Part shown: piece after piece, positions 48,783 through 58,246 of the stretch
Numbering within the stretch: position 1 is the stretch's first letter
How the letters are laid out: every line of letters begins with the position of its first letter
NCBI GenBank assembly: GCA_963665015.2
Contig: CAXXSY010000004.1
Coordinates: forward strand, 1,488,001-1,552,000
Reading direction: 5' to 3'
From: G963662655 sp963665015
Lineage (GTDB): Bacteria > Cloacimonadota > Cloacimonadia > Cloacimonadales > JAIOQZ01
Length of the DNA: 64,000 nucleotides
Notes under the pieces: generated by a model
The model's input: only the letters and a program-made list of their open reading frames with translations
Databases searched by the model: none
What the model was told of the DNA's origin: nothing
Program-made: the position numbers and the translations under genes

Positions 48783-50441
48783 TTATTGATGATACAGCGA
48801 TTTGATCTTCTCGACGTCGATGTTGTCGATCTGCTCGGGTTTCAGATATTCCTCCGCGTAATCGAGGTAGAGCTTCGTGTCGATGAAGAGGTCGAGGATA
48901 TCCTTGTCGATCTCGCGGTCTTTCGCCATGAATCCCATGATGCGCATGGTCTCGCTGAGCGTCTTGCCCTTCTTATAGGGTCGATCGGAGGCGGTGAGCG
49001 CTTCGTAGAGATCGGCGATGGAGATGATCCTCGCCTGGAGCGGCAGATTGGATTCCTCGAGTTGACGCGGATAGCCCTTGCCGTTGAGCTTCTCATGGTG
49101 CGACGACGCGTAGAGCGGCACGTTGCGGTATTTCTTGGGGAAGGTCAGTTCGTCCAGCATTTCGCTGGTGACCAGCGCGTGGTCGCGCATGATGGTGAAT
49201 TCCTCCGACATCAGGGTACCGCGCCGCACGCACAGGTTGTTCTTCTCGTTCTCGCTGAGAAGGAAATAGTGCTTCTCGTCGGATGTATATTTGAACTTGA
49301 AAATTTTCTCGACGCGCAAGAGGTCTTCGTCCTTCATGAATTCGCCGCCGAAATTGACCTGATCGATGAATTCGAAGTCGGATTGCAGTTCTATCAGCAT
49401 CTTCTCGAGCTTCTTCTTCTCGGCAGCGTCATCCGTTCTGAGGATATCCTTTTCGATGATTGCTTCCGCCAGGTCGAACCGGGTCTTGACCAGTTCGATA
49501 CGGTCGAAGATGGTCTCCAGCTTGGTGGCCTTGTCCATGATATGCGCCGGCGTGATGATCTTGCCCAGGTCGTGCATCCAGCCCGACATGCTGATCTCTT
49601 TCATCTCGTTCTCGGAGAAGTGCTTGTCCTTGAAATGCCCCTTGTCGTCGCTCTGGATTTTTTCGGCGATAGCTTCGGTCAACCGCGCCACGCGCTCGAT
49701 ATGACCGCCGGTGTATTTCGATTTCCGGTCGATGGCCCCCGCGATCGAGTGGATGAACTGATTCAACAGCGTTTCCAGCCCTTCGACGAGCTTCTTGTTG
49801 GTCATGGAGATGGCGGCGAAGGACGCCAGCGCGTTCAGCATCGCCATGTGTTCGTTGGTGAAGCTGATGATCTGGTTTTCTTCGTTCATGGCGTTGATGA
49901 GCTGTACCACGCCGAGGACTTCCTGTTCGTGGTCCTTGAGCGGGAAAGCCATCATCGACTGAGAGCGATAATTGTTCGCTTGATCGACCTTACGCGTACC
50001 GCTGTTGTCGAAAATTTCCTGGTTATAGACGTCGTCGATGCGCTGCGCTGTGCCCGTATGCGCGACGTAGGTCGCCATGTTGCGGAGCTGCTTGGTTCCG
50101 TTTTCCTGATAGAGCGGGATGCTGGGCCAGGTGATGGGACCGTATGTGCCGCCCATGTGCAGGTTCATGGTGCGATTATAGACCACGCGGAAGTCGAGGA
50201 ACGCCTTGTCCTTCGATACGGAGTAGATGGTCGCGCCGTCCGCGTTGGTGTAGGAGAGCGCTTCTTCGAGGATCATGTCGAAGATTTTGTCGAGATTTGT
50301 CTCGGCGGACAGTGCAATTCCAATTTCCCGTAGCCGATCGATGTGCGATAACTGGTCGCCGGCGAACTTGTTGATCTGGCTTCGTATTTCTTCCAGCAGT
50401 CTGGCGACTTCCCGATTCGAGCTATAGTCTCCTGGTGTCAT
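48783..50441 (-). CDS. GAF-HD-GYP cyclic-di-GMP phosphodiesterase with a long insertion
   Basis: 552 residues. An N-terminal GAF domain (about 30-215) precedes an HD-GYP domain. Catalytic landmarks: HIERVARL near 247, HD in GWMHDLGK at 290-291, HH at 448-449 in SSHHEKLNGKGYP with GYP at 456-458, and D476-type ISIADLYEALTA. In most HD-GYP proteins the HD and HH-GYP motifs are about 60-70 residues apart; here they are about 160 apart, owing to a roughly 100-residue charged helical insertion (about 305-410). Start ATG at 50441 with a GGAGGTT site. Confidence 0.9.
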   Translation of the reverse strand: MTPGDYSSNREVARLLEEIRSQINKFAGDQLSHIDRLREIGIALSAETNLDKIFDMILEEALSYTNADGATIYSVSKDKAFLDFRVVYNRTMNLHMGGTYGPITWPSIPLYQENGTKQLRNMATYVAHTGTAQRIDDVYNQEIFDNSGTRKVDQANNYRSQSMMAFPLKDHEQEVLGVVQLINAMNEENQIISFTNEHMAMLNALASFAAISMTNKKLVEGLETLLNQFIHSIAGAIDRKSKYTGGHIERVARLTEAIAEKIQSDDKGHFKDKHFSENEMKEISMSGWMHDLGKIITPAHIMDKATKLETIFDRIELVKTRFDLAEAIIEKDILRTDDAAEKKKLEKMLIELQSDFEFIDQVNFGGEFMKDEDLLRVEKIFKFKYTSDEKHYFLLSENEKNNLCVRRGTLMSEEFTIMRDHALVTSEMLDELTFPKKYRNVPLYASSHHEKLNGKGYPRQLEESNLPLQARIISIADLYEALTASDRPYKKGKTLSETMRIMGFMAKDREIDKDILDLFIDTKLYLDYAEEYLKPEQIDNIDVEKIKSLYHQ

Positions 50442-50568
50442 GTTTCAACCTCCAAAATCCATTGACAAATCATCCGGTGCAGACGATCTATGACGGGGAT
50501 CGTACCCACACCGTTAAACGACCAAATGAAGGTTCTGGTGATTATGTCAACGATTTTAAGGAGGTTTC

Positions 50569-51105
50569 ATGAAAATAAAAGCTGAAAATGCTCTGTTTGT
50601 CATGATTGATGTTCAGGAACGCTTTCGTCCCGCGATCCACGACATGGATACCGTGATCCGCAATTGCGACATCCTGACGCGTTCTTCGGAGCTGCTCGAC
50701 ATCAAACTGATGGTGACCGAGCAGTACCCGGAAGGACTGGGCAAGACCATGCCCGAAATCCATGTGCCGGAATCGAGTATGCGGTTCGAGAAGACGCGCT
50801 TCAGTATATTCGACGACGCGATCCACAGGAAGATTTTCGAGCTCGACCCCTCCTGGATCGTTCTCTTCGGCATCGAGTCACACGTCTGCGTGATGCAGAG
50901 TGCGCTGGACGCGATCCGGTTCGGTATGAACGTGATGGTGGTGGCCGACGCCGTCAGCTCCCGCTCGCCGCACAGCAAGGATGTCGCGCTCGAAAGATTG
51001 CGCCAGAACGGCTGTCAGCCCGTCACGACCGAGATGCTGCTGTTCGAGATCATGGAGGATGCGCATCACCCCGCCTTTCGTAAAATCTCACGATTGATCA
51101 AATGA
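50569..51105 (+). CDS. Isochorismatase-family hydrolase
   Basis: 178 residues. The cysteine-hydrolase triad can be placed: Asp14 (VMIDVQERF), Lys75 (RFEKTRFSIF) and Cys107 (GIESHVCV), with the cis-peptide-type loop around it. Members hydrolyse isochorismate, nicotinamide or small amides; the substrate is unknown. GGAGG site. It overlaps the MocA-like gene by four bases. TTGACA lies at 50462-50467. Confidence 0.9.
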   Translation: MKIKAENALFVMIDVQERFRPAIHDMDTVIRNCDILTRSSELLDIKLMVTEQYPEGLGKTMPEIHVPESSMRFEKTRFSIFDDAIHRKIFELDPSWIVLFGIESHVCVMQSALDAIRFGMNVMVVADAVSSRSPHSKDVALERLRQNGCQPVTTEMLLFEIMEDAHHPAFRKISRLIK

Positions 51106-51680
51106 CCATCGACACCGTCATCCTCGCTGCCGGGAAGTCACGACGCATGGGCACAGACAAGGCGCTGATGCGGATCGATGGCGAGGTCTGCATCGAAATA
51201 CACCTGAAGAAGCTGTTGCCGCTAAGCGATCGCTTGATCATCGTTCTGTCCAACAATCTCGACGCGGTGCGCGAGGCGGTGGCCGGGTATCCCGGCGTGA
51301 TGACCGTCTATAACGCGTACCATGAAGCCGGGATGTTCTCGTCGGTGCAGGAGGGATTCCGGCATGTCGGGGGAGCTAGACCGGTGCTGCTTCAGATGGT
51401 CGATCAGCCCGGCGTGTCGGTCGAGGTCTATCAAAGACTGGTAAGCGCCTGGAGGGACTCGGATCGCATTATTCAGCCGGGCGTGGTAGTCGATGGAAAG
51501 CTTCGTCCCGGCCATCCGCTCGTCTTTCATCCCGATCTGATCGAGAAAGTGGTCGGGCTGCCGCAGGACACGATTCTGCGCGATGTAGTAGATAGCGAAA
51601 AGGTACGCGTTGTTGAGATTATGGATATCAATGTGATGCAGAACTTGAATACTCCGCAGGAAATCAACTTCCGAATGTGA
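51102..51680 (+). CDS. MocA-like nucleotidyltransferase
   Basis: 192 residues. The N-terminal LAAGKSRRMGTDKALM is the nucleotide-binding signature of MobA/MocA/GlmU-type enzymes, and LLQMVDQPGVS and RPGHPLVFHPDLI match MocA-type molybdopterin cytidylyltransferases. No molybdoenzyme genes are nearby, so another sugar or cofactor nucleotidyl transfer is possible. It ends inside the left arm of a 16-bp perfect hairpin. Confidence 0.85.
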   Translation: MTIDTVILAAGKSRRMGTDKALMRIDGEVCIEIHLKKLLPLSDRLIIVLSNNLDAVREAVAGYPGVMTVYNAYHEAGMFSSVQEGFRHVGGARPVLLQMVDQPGVSVEVYQRLVSAWRDSDRIIQPGVVVDGKLRPGHPLVFHPDLIEKVVGLPQDTILRDVVDSEKVRVVEIMDINVMQNLNTPQEINFRM

Positions 51681-51702
51681 TGCTGTGCATCACATTCGGA
51701 AG
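51668..51702. terminator. Perfect 16-bp hairpin between convergent genes
   Basis: cttccgaatgtgatgc (51668-51683) and its exact complement (51687-51702) with a 3-nt loop. It covers the end of the MocA-like gene and precedes the stop of the cNMP-FHA gene. No T-run follows on either strand, so it may act as a bidirectional pause or transcript-end stabiliser rather than a classical terminator. Confidence 0.55.
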
Positions 51703-51716
51703 CTGGAATGACCAGA

Positions 51717-52529
51717 TTAATCCAATCGTGTTATCAGCTTGAACACGAGCTTCGATTTCTCCCCGCCGATGATCAGGTCGTTTTCTCCGAATTTCAACAA
51801 AATCTTCTTCTGTCGGCTCATGCCGCCGACCTGTTCGCCGTTCACGATGGTTCCGAGTGTGCTTCCGCGGTCGTAGAAGTATAGGTCGTTGTGGAACGGG
51901 ATGATAGAGAAGTGAGAACGTGAGATCGTGTAGGGCGGATCGTCGTGCAGGAAGAGGTTGTTGGAGTGGAAGAGGTCATCTGCGCGCCGGCGTGAATATC
52001 TACCGACGTAGAGCGGGAAGGTGCTGATCTCGACACTCGATTTCCCCGCGAGAGCTTCGACCGCGACGGCGGAATTGGCTCGCAGCGTAACGGACCATCC
52101 CCTCTGCCGGTCTTCATTGATTGGCGCGTAGAAGATACGCTCGGTCTCCAGCTCTGCCAGGCGCAGATCGGTGAAACGTAGTCGCTCGGCCATGGTCTGG
52201 ATGATGGGCCGGATCATCTGCCCGAATTCGAGCTTGTACAGCTCGCCGAATACGCGCGGATTGATGATTTCCACCTCGAGTTCGGTGAGTGCACGGACGG
52301 TGCGCGACCGTGGCTGCTCGAGGATGAATCCCATCTCACCAAAGACTTTACCCTCCGAGACGATGTCGATTACGATCTCGATTCCCTGTGCGTCGGTTTT
52401 GACGACTTTAGCCTGTCCCTTGCGGATGATATAGACCTCGTCACCCACTTCACCTTCGCGGATGACAATCTCTCCGCGCTCGTACGTTCTTAGTAAGCTA
52501 TACTCGAATTTTTGATCCCCTTTGGTCAT
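51717..52529 (-). CDS. Cyclic-nucleotide-binding domain fused to an FHA domain
   Basis: 270 residues. The first 125 residues form a cNMP-binding barrel (RGEIVIREGEVGDEVYIIRKGQAKVVK, VSEGKVFGEMGFILEQPRSRTVRAL). The ribose-phosphate loop FGEMGFI is present and R-x-R-T-V. A helical linker (PIIQTMAERLRFTDLRLAELE) leads to a C-terminal FHA domain (LYVGRYSRRR, ISRSHFSI, DRGSTLGTIVNG) that should bind phospho-Thr peptides. No DNA-binding domain. It may link a second messenger to Ser/Thr kinase signalling. Confidence 0.88.
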   Translation of the reverse strand: MTKGDQKFEYSLLRTYERGEIVIREGEVGDEVYIIRKGQAKVVKTDAQGIEIVIDIVSEGKVFGEMGFILEQPRSRTVRALTELEVEIINPRVFGELYKLEFGQMIRPIIQTMAERLRFTDLRLAELETERIFYAPINEDRQRGWSVTLRANSAVAVEALAGKSSVEISTFPLYVGRYSRRRADDLFHSNNLFLHDDPPYTISRSHFSIIPFHNDLYFYDRGSTLGTIVNGEQVGGMSRQKKILLKFGENDLIIGGEKSKLVFKLITRLD

Positions 52530-52685
52530 AACTACCTCGATTTATCGCGTGTTGTGGCGACATTAAAAATGTGTGTTTGTTCGATCAAGTTTTTTATTTT
52601 TCCGATTTCGAATTTTTGACCTGATCGTCGTGCAACTCAAAGGAAAATGTAATGCGAGGACGTCGTAACTCCCATCTTTTTTTTC

Positions 52686-52714
52686 TTGTCAAATTGTGGA
52701 TGGTATCAATAATT
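52686..52714 (+). promoter_or_regulatory. Probable pyk promoter
   Basis: TTGTCA (52686-52691), 17-bp spacer, ATAATT (52709-52714), followed by the pyk start codon 46 bp later. Confidence 0.45.
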
Positions 52715-52760
52715 ACAAACTTGAATCTCTAAACGGCTAAAATAACAGGGAGTGTGCTCA

Positions 52761-54536
52761 ATGCAATACACCGGCGCCAGAACGAAGATCGTTTGTACCG
52801 TCAATCCGCAACGTACCGATCGCGAGTTTCTCGAAAAGCTCATAGATAGCGGTATGGACGTCGTCCGTATGAATTTTTCTCACATGAACCCGGAAGATGG
52901 AGATCGGATTATCGGTCTGATCGAGCAGGTTCGGGATGAACGTTCGATTCCGCTCGCCACCATGCTGGACACCAAAGGCCCCGAGGTGCGTGTCTATGGC
53001 TATCACGACACGATTGAGCTGAAGTCCGAAGATATATTCGAGATCAGGAGCTATACCGGCGAAAAGATCGAAGAATCCGTCAGCGAATCGTCTAATGTGC
53101 TCTTCACCAACCTGAGCGAGATCGGCAAGCACGCGGTGGGATTCAAGAAAGCGTTGCTCATGGATGGATACATCGAGGCCTGCATCGTCGAGGCCTCGGG
53201 CGATTTCATCAAAATCCGTATCAGCAACAGCGGAAATCTTCGTCCACGGGCGCATCTGACGATTCCGGGCATGAACTACCCGCTTCCGTTCCTTTCCGCG
53301 AAAGACATGCGCGACATTCGGTACGCCGTTCAGAAGGATCTGGAGTACATCGCGCTGTCATTCGTTCGTTCCGCGGATGATATCTTCAAAGTTCGCAACC
53401 TGGTACGGGAAGAGAACGAGCAGTCGGGGATCCGTTTGATAGCCAAGATCGAAAGTAAGCAGGCGATCGAGCAGTTGGACGAGATCATTCAGTATGCCGA
53501 CGGCATCATGGTCGCGCGGGGCGATCTGGGCGTCGAGCTGGATCTGGAGGACGTGCCCGTCATCCAGAAGGAGATCATTCGTAAGTGCTACGAGAACGGG
53601 AAGCCGGTGATAACCGCCACCCAGATGCTGGAATCGATGATCAACAATCGCGTTCCGACGCGCGCGGAAGCATCGGACGTCGCCAATGCCTGTTACGATC
53701 TGACATCCGCGGTGATGCTCTCGGGCGAGACGGCCATCGGAAAGTATCCGGACCTGGTCGTGCAGACGATGGAGCGCATCATCAACAAGGTTGAATCCAG
53801 CTTCGATTATTCGAGCAGTTTTTTCCTGCGCCGAAACAAGGAATCAGGCAGGGACCTGACCAAGACAATATGCTACAGCGCGGTATCCACCGCTTACAAG
53901 TGCCAGGCAGGTGCGATTATATGTTTCACCAAGTCGGGTTATACGGCTCGTCAGATTTCGCGACTGCGTCCCGGTCTTCCCATATACGCCTTCACGCCGG
54001 ACAAGAAGGTCTATCATCAACTGGCGCTGAATTGGGGCGTCTATCCATATTATATTCAAGAGGAAAACGACTTTGAAGCCATGCTCAAAATAGCGCTTCA
54101 GCAGTGCGTCGAGGACAAGCTGGTCCGTCGGAATGAACTCGCGGTGATCGTAGCCGGAATGCCAATGGGTATTCGTGGTCGCACCAACATGATCCGCGTC
54201 GAGACGGCGGGAAAATCGCGGATACCGGTCGAGTTCCTTCATCCGGGTTCCGCCACGGCACAGGCGGTTCATCTGTGCAGCGAACAGGATTTCAAGGAAA
54301 AGGAAGTGACCGGCAAGGTCGTCATCATCCGCACCTTCCGGGACGAGTGGACCTCCCATTTACGGTACGCTGCCGCCATCGTCTGCGAGGAGGACGACCA
54401 GAAGAGGCAGCTTCAGCTCCTGGGTATGGCGTACAACATTCCCGTGGCGGTCAACGCGAACGCGGTGTGCGAGATCATAGCCGAGGGCGCGATGATCGAA
54501 CTCTGTGACAAAGACAATCTTCTGAGCGAGATATAG
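52761..54536 (+). CDS. pyk: Pyruvate kinase with C-terminal phosphohistidine-like domain
   Basis: 591 residues from the ATG at 52761 (GGGAG site); a GTG three codons upstream is possible. Pyruvate kinase converts PEP plus ADP to pyruvate plus ATP. Marks: RTKIVCTVNPQRTD, MNFSHMNPEDG, MLDTKGPEVRV, IALSFVRSADD, KIESKQAIEQLDEII, MVARGDLGVELDLEDVPVIQKEII, and ATQMLESMINNRVPTRAEASDVANA. After about residue 470 it has an extra domain like the PEP-utiliser mobile domain (GKVVIIRTFRDEWTSHLRYAAAIV), as in some Bacillus-type enzymes. Confidence 0.96.
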   Translation: MQYTGARTKIVCTVNPQRTDREFLEKLIDSGMDVVRMNFSHMNPEDGDRIIGLIEQVRDERSIPLATMLDTKGPEVRVYGYHDTIELKSEDIFEIRSYTGEKIEESVSESSNVLFTNLSEIGKHAVGFKKALLMDGYIEACIVEASGDFIKIRISNSGNLRPRAHLTIPGMNYPLPFLSAKDMRDIRYAVQKDLEYIALSFVRSADDIFKVRNLVREENEQSGIRLIAKIESKQAIEQLDEIIQYADGIMVARGDLGVELDLEDVPVIQKEIIRKCYENGKPVITATQMLESMINNRVPTRAEASDVANACYDLTSAVMLSGETAIGKYPDLVVQTMERIINKVESSFDYSSSFFLRRNKESGRDLTKTICYSAVSTAYKCQAGAIICFTKSGYTARQISRLRPGLPIYAFTPDKKVYHQLALNWGVYPYYIQEENDFEAMLKIALQQCVEDKLVRRNELAVIVAGMPMGIRGRTNMIRVETAGKSRIPVEFLHPGSATAQAVHLCSEQDFKEKEVTGKVVIIRTFRDEWTSHLRYAAAIVCEEDDQKRQLQLLGMAYNIPVAVNANAVCEIIAEGAMIELCDKDNLLSEI

Positions 54537-54549
54537 GAGTACGTTGCCT

Positions 54550-57500
54550 ATGCCTAAAAACAGTTTCTTCAGGAATTTTCATCTGAATGTGATGTTTCCG
54601 GTTTTCCTGGGCACGATCATATTTTTGTACATTGTCATCGCTTATTTCGGAGAGCGAAGCATGACCCGGGAGCACGTCGAGAAATTCAACGACCAGCAAG
54701 CGCTTCAAACCCTGGTCGCAGCCAATGGTATTCAGCAGAGCTACAATCAGGTTAGCAGCACTGGCGATGCGTTGATCAAACACGTGAAAACGATTGTCGA
54801 AATCGAACCCAAATCCGAAAAGGCTTTGGTGAACTTCATTCGCAGTATCGTTGATTCACATTCGGAAATCATGGGTATCGCACTCTATCTCGATGACAAC
54901 CCGCATGCGATCCGCTGGTTTGACGACAATCAGGTTGCCAGAAACATCTCCGAGGCTTGGCGCGATCAATTCGGCAAGGGCATTACGCGCGAGAAGATGA
55001 AATTTGTCCCGCCACTCTGCATTCGATCCGACATGCAGTATTACGGAATCATTATGAATGGCTCGACCCACGATCATTCGTTCCAGTTGATAACGGTTGT
55101 CGATCTGTTGCCGGGCATCGAGCGTTATGTGGTACCTCTGCGATCGGGTCAATACGGAGCCGGCTATATATTGGATGGCTTGGGAAACATCGTGTTCGAT
55201 CACGAGACCGAGATTATCGGCAGGAACGTTTTCGATGGCATGCACGACCCGTATGAAGAGCTTATGAAGATCGATAAACGTCTCATCTCCGAGTCTTTCG
55301 GTACGGGGCGATACGCTTTCACCGTCGCGAGAGGTGGGGCTGTCACGCGGAAAATCATCGCCTGGCATTCCGCGACGATCGGTGATCAGCGACTGGTCAT
55401 CGCGCTCTCGACACCTCTCGAAGAAGTAAACCGCAACCTCGAGCAGCTTCGACTGCAACTGTATATCCTGGCGTCATTGTTCGCCGTCAGCATTCTTGCG
55501 GGAACGCTGGTTTATTTCCGATACGTGTCGAGAAGGGCGCAGCAAAACCGGACGCAATTCCTGAAAGAGGTGATGGACGCGATTCCGGACATGTTCTATT
55601 TCAAAGATCGAGAGCGGCGTTTCGTGGGCTGCAACAGCGCGTTCGCGGAGTTCATCCGACACCCCGTGGAAGATATCGTCGGCAAAGGATTTTACGAGCT
55701 GTTCCCGGATTATCAGAACCGGTACTACGACAGCTATGAGATCGCCGTTCTGGAAAAGGGGATAACGCAGCGATTCGAAGAGCGAAACACCACCTTCCAC
55801 CCGACGATAACGGTAATGGACACGATCCTTACGCCGCTGTTCGATGCCCAGGGCAAGGTGGATGGAATCGTCGGTGTTTCGAGAGATATATCCGAGCGTC
55901 ACGAGATACAGCAGCGCTTTATGCGGAGTGAGAAACGATACAACATGGCCCAGCAGGCGGCAGGAGTCGCGAGCTGGGAGTGGGATGTCGAAAAGGATAT
56001 CGTTACCTTCTCGCCGGAAGCGATTCACCTTTTGGATCTTGCTCCGGACAAACTTACCCTGGCTGTGCCGGAGATCGAAAAAGCGATTGTCAATGACGAT
56101 CTTGAATCATGTACTGAGTTGATAAACAGGTGTAGAAAGGGAATCGATGATTTCCAGGTGGATATTCGTTTCCGGTTTGCAGCCAAAGGAATACAGTGGT
56201 TTTCGATACGCGGCAGCCGTTTGCGGAGCGAACCGGATGGCAGCGATCGCTACATGGGAGTTATCCAGAATATCACGGCTCGCAAATTCAACGAGATCGA
56301 GCTGAAACAGTTTGCCCGGGCGATCGATCACGCCGGCGAGATCATTATCATTACCGGTGCGGACGGACGGTTGTCCTACGTAAATCCTGCGTTCGAGAAA
56401 ATCACCGGATTCGAAAAGGACGAGGTGATCGGAGAGACGCTGGGATTTCTGAAGAGCGGCAAGCATTCACCGGAATTTTACCGGCAGATATTCCAGTCCA
56501 TCGTGGAAGGCAAGACCTGGCGCGGAACGTTTATCAACAAACGAAAGGACGGAACGCTGTTCGAGGTGGAAGGCACGATCTCGCCGATCCGCGATCAAAA
56601 CGGCCGGATTGTCAAATTTGTCGGAGTGCTGAAGGATATCACGCTCGAAAAGGAGCTGAAGCAGCAGCTCATGCACACACAGAAGATGGAAGCAATCGGG
56701 ACGCTCGCCGGCGGTATCGCGCACGATTTCAACAACATCCTCTCGGCGGTGATCGGATACGGTGAACTCGCCGTGCTGGACGTGCCGCCGGACAATCCAT
56801 CCTATCGCGGAATCCAGGAGATCGTCAAAGCGGGATACCGCGCCAAGGAAGTCATTCAGCAGATTCTCACCTTCAGCCGCAGGTCGGATTCGGAGCGCAA
56901 ACCGGTACAGATGAAATCCATCGTGGAAGAGATTTATAACATGCTGAAGACGACTCTGCCGGCGAACATCGAGATGAGGATCGACATCCAGACGGACGGG
57001 TTGATCTACGGCGATCCGTCACGGCTGCACCAGATACTGATGAACCTGTGTACGAATTCCTACCAGGCGATGAAACCCGACGGAGGAATCCTGACCATAC
57101 GGCTTACCGAAACGGACAACGAGAAGATACCGTCCCAGTACGCGCACAACCTGAAGTCGGGAGACTATATCAAGCTCAGTGTCATCGACACTGGATGCGG
57201 TATGTCGCCGGACCTGATGAAGCGGATTTTCGAGCCGTATTTCACGACCAAGGGACATAGCGGCGGCACGGGTCTGGGGCTATCGACCGTGCATGGCATA
57301 ATCCGGGACTACAACGGTGCGATTGATGTTCAGTCCAAACAGAATTCCGGTACCGTCATCGATGTCTATCTGCCCATGCTGACAAGCAACGCGCTAATCA
57401 AGAGTCGAAAACAAGAGGTGTTCAATACGGGAGAAATCTACCGGATTCTGTTTGTGGATGACGATCCCAATATCGCCTCCATGATCAAGATCGGGGTCAA

Positions 57501-57810
57501 TCGGGTCGGGCATCAGATTATCACTTTCACCGATCCGGAAAACGCGCTGAATTTTTACCGCAACGATCCCTGGCAGTTCGATCTCGTCGTTTCGGATATC
57601 TCAATGCCCAAGATCAGTGGACTCGATCTGCTGCTCGAGGTGAGGAACACCCGTCCTGAATTGCCCGTTATCCTCTGTACCGGGCACGACAGCTTTGCCG
57701 ATCTGGACGCTGCCTATCGAACCGGTGCCGACCTGATCATCATGAAGCCGATCACCTGGCAGATTTTGATCGAGAAGATCAACGAATTGATGCAGCAGAA
57801 GAAAAGCTGA
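54550..57810 (+). CDS. Large hybrid sensor histidine kinase (dCache-like, PAS x3, HK, receiver)
   Basis: 1086 residues from the ATG at 54550; a TTG two codons earlier is possible. Domains in order: membrane segment (VMFPVFLGTIIFLYIVIAYFG), about 260 periplasmic residues of dCache type, second membrane segment (LYILASLFAVSILAGTLVYF), three PAS domains (EVMDAIPDMFYFKDRERRFV; ASWEWDVEKDIVTFSP; RAIDHAGEIIIITGADGRLS), kinase core with His725 in GGIAHDFNN, N-box MNLCTNSYQAMKP, G boxes DTGCGMS and GGTGLGLSTV, and a receiver with phosphoacceptor Asp1016. Close to pyk (13 bp). Confidence 0.95.
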   Translation: MPKNSFFRNFHLNVMFPVFLGTIIFLYIVIAYFGERSMTREHVEKFNDQQALQTLVAANGIQQSYNQVSSTGDALIKHVKTIVEIEPKSEKALVNFIRSIVDSHSEIMGIALYLDDNPHAIRWFDDNQVARNISEAWRDQFGKGITREKMKFVPPLCIRSDMQYYGIIMNGSTHDHSFQLITVVDLLPGIERYVVPLRSGQYGAGYILDGLGNIVFDHETEIIGRNVFDGMHDPYEELMKIDKRLISESFGTGRYAFTVARGGAVTRKIIAWHSATIGDQRLVIALSTPLEEVNRNLEQLRLQLYILASLFAVSILAGTLVYFRYVSRRAQQNRTQFLKEVMDAIPDMFYFKDRERRFVGCNSAFAEFIRHPVEDIVGKGFYELFPDYQNRYYDSYEIAVLEKGITQRFEERNTTFHPTITVMDTILTPLFDAQGKVDGIVGVSRDISERHEIQQRFMRSEKRYNMAQQAAGVASWEWDVEKDIVTFSPEAIHLLDLAPDKLTLAVPEIEKAIVNDDLESCTELINRCRKGIDDFQVDIRFRFAAKGIQWFSIRGSRLRSEPDGSDRYMGVIQNITARKFNEIELKQFARAIDHAGEIIIITGADGRLSYVNPAFEKITGFEKDEVIGETLGFLKSGKHSPEFYRQIFQSIVEGKTWRGTFINKRKDGTLFEVEGTISPIRDQNGRIVKFVGVLKDITLEKELKQQLMHTQKMEAIGTLAGGIAHDFNNILSAVIGYGELAVLDVPPDNPSYRGIQEIVKAGYRAKEVIQQILTFSRRSDSERKPVQMKSIVEEIYNMLKTTLPANIEMRIDIQTDGLIYGDPSRLHQILMNLCTNSYQAMKPDGGILTIRLTETDNEKIPSQYAHNLKSGDYIKLSVIDTGCGMSPDLMKRIFEPYFTTKGHSGGTGLGLSTVHGIIRDYNGAIDVQSKQNSGTVIDVYLPMLTSNALIKSRKQEVFNTGEIYRILFVDDDPNIASMIKIGVNRVGHQIITFTDPENALNFYRNDPWQFDLVVSDISMPKISGLDLLLEVRNTRPELPVILCTGHDSFADLDAAYRTGADLIIMKPITWQILIEKINELMQQKKS

Positions 57811-58239
57811 TCAGGTTCGCTCCCAGTCTGCCACGTTGCCTTCTACAACGTGGAACAGCGGGTGCGGCTCGATTTCGTATAAATCTTTCAGCTCCGCATA
57901 ACGCTCGGGATCGCGCGTCAGGAGCTTGCTCAACAGGTGCTTTAACTCATGCGCGACCTGACCGCGCGTCACGTCGATCCGCGCAACTTTTCCAGGCTGA
58001 TCGATCTTCGATTCGTCGAAGCGGTATCCGCGCGTTTTTGCCTCGTCCAGCACGCATCGCAGATAGCGATTGATCGCCCCGACCGGCTTTTCGTGCGCTC
58101 GAAACCGCTCGAGCTGCGGGTGATTCCGGTAGCCTTTCGTACCGCCCTCCAAGACCTTCTTCGCTAGCAGACCCTCGCGCCACAACGCCACCAGTCCCTT
58201 GCCGTCCAGGTACTTCGGATGGATCGACCATAGCCGCAT
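57811..58239 (-). CDS. Pyrimidine-dimer DNA glycosylase-like (Pyr_excise) protein
   Basis: 142 residues. The N-terminus MRLWSIHPKYLDGKGLVALWREGLLAKKVLEGGTKGYRNHPQLERF matches the T4 endonuclease V/Pyr_excise family of cellular proteins, with the N-terminal residue and a conserved Arg/Glu pair expected in the active site. A cyclobutane-dimer glycosylase activity is likely for the family but was not tested here. Its stop codon overlaps the kinase gene end on the other strand (convergent). Confidence 0.75.
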   Translation of the reverse strand: MRLWSIHPKYLDGKGLVALWREGLLAKKVLEGGTKGYRNHPQLERFRAHEKPVGAINRYLRCVLDEAKTRGYRFDESKIDQPGKVARIDVTRGQVAHELKHLLSKLLTRDPERYAELKDLYEIEPHPLFHVVEGNVADWERT

Positions 58240-58246
58240 GATGCCT

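Noticed and set aside
48786..50333. A 515-residue frame opposite the HD-GYP gene
   Set aside because: Caused by the codon bias of the GC-rich gene on the other strand; the HD-GYP frame has catalytic motifs and a ribosome site.
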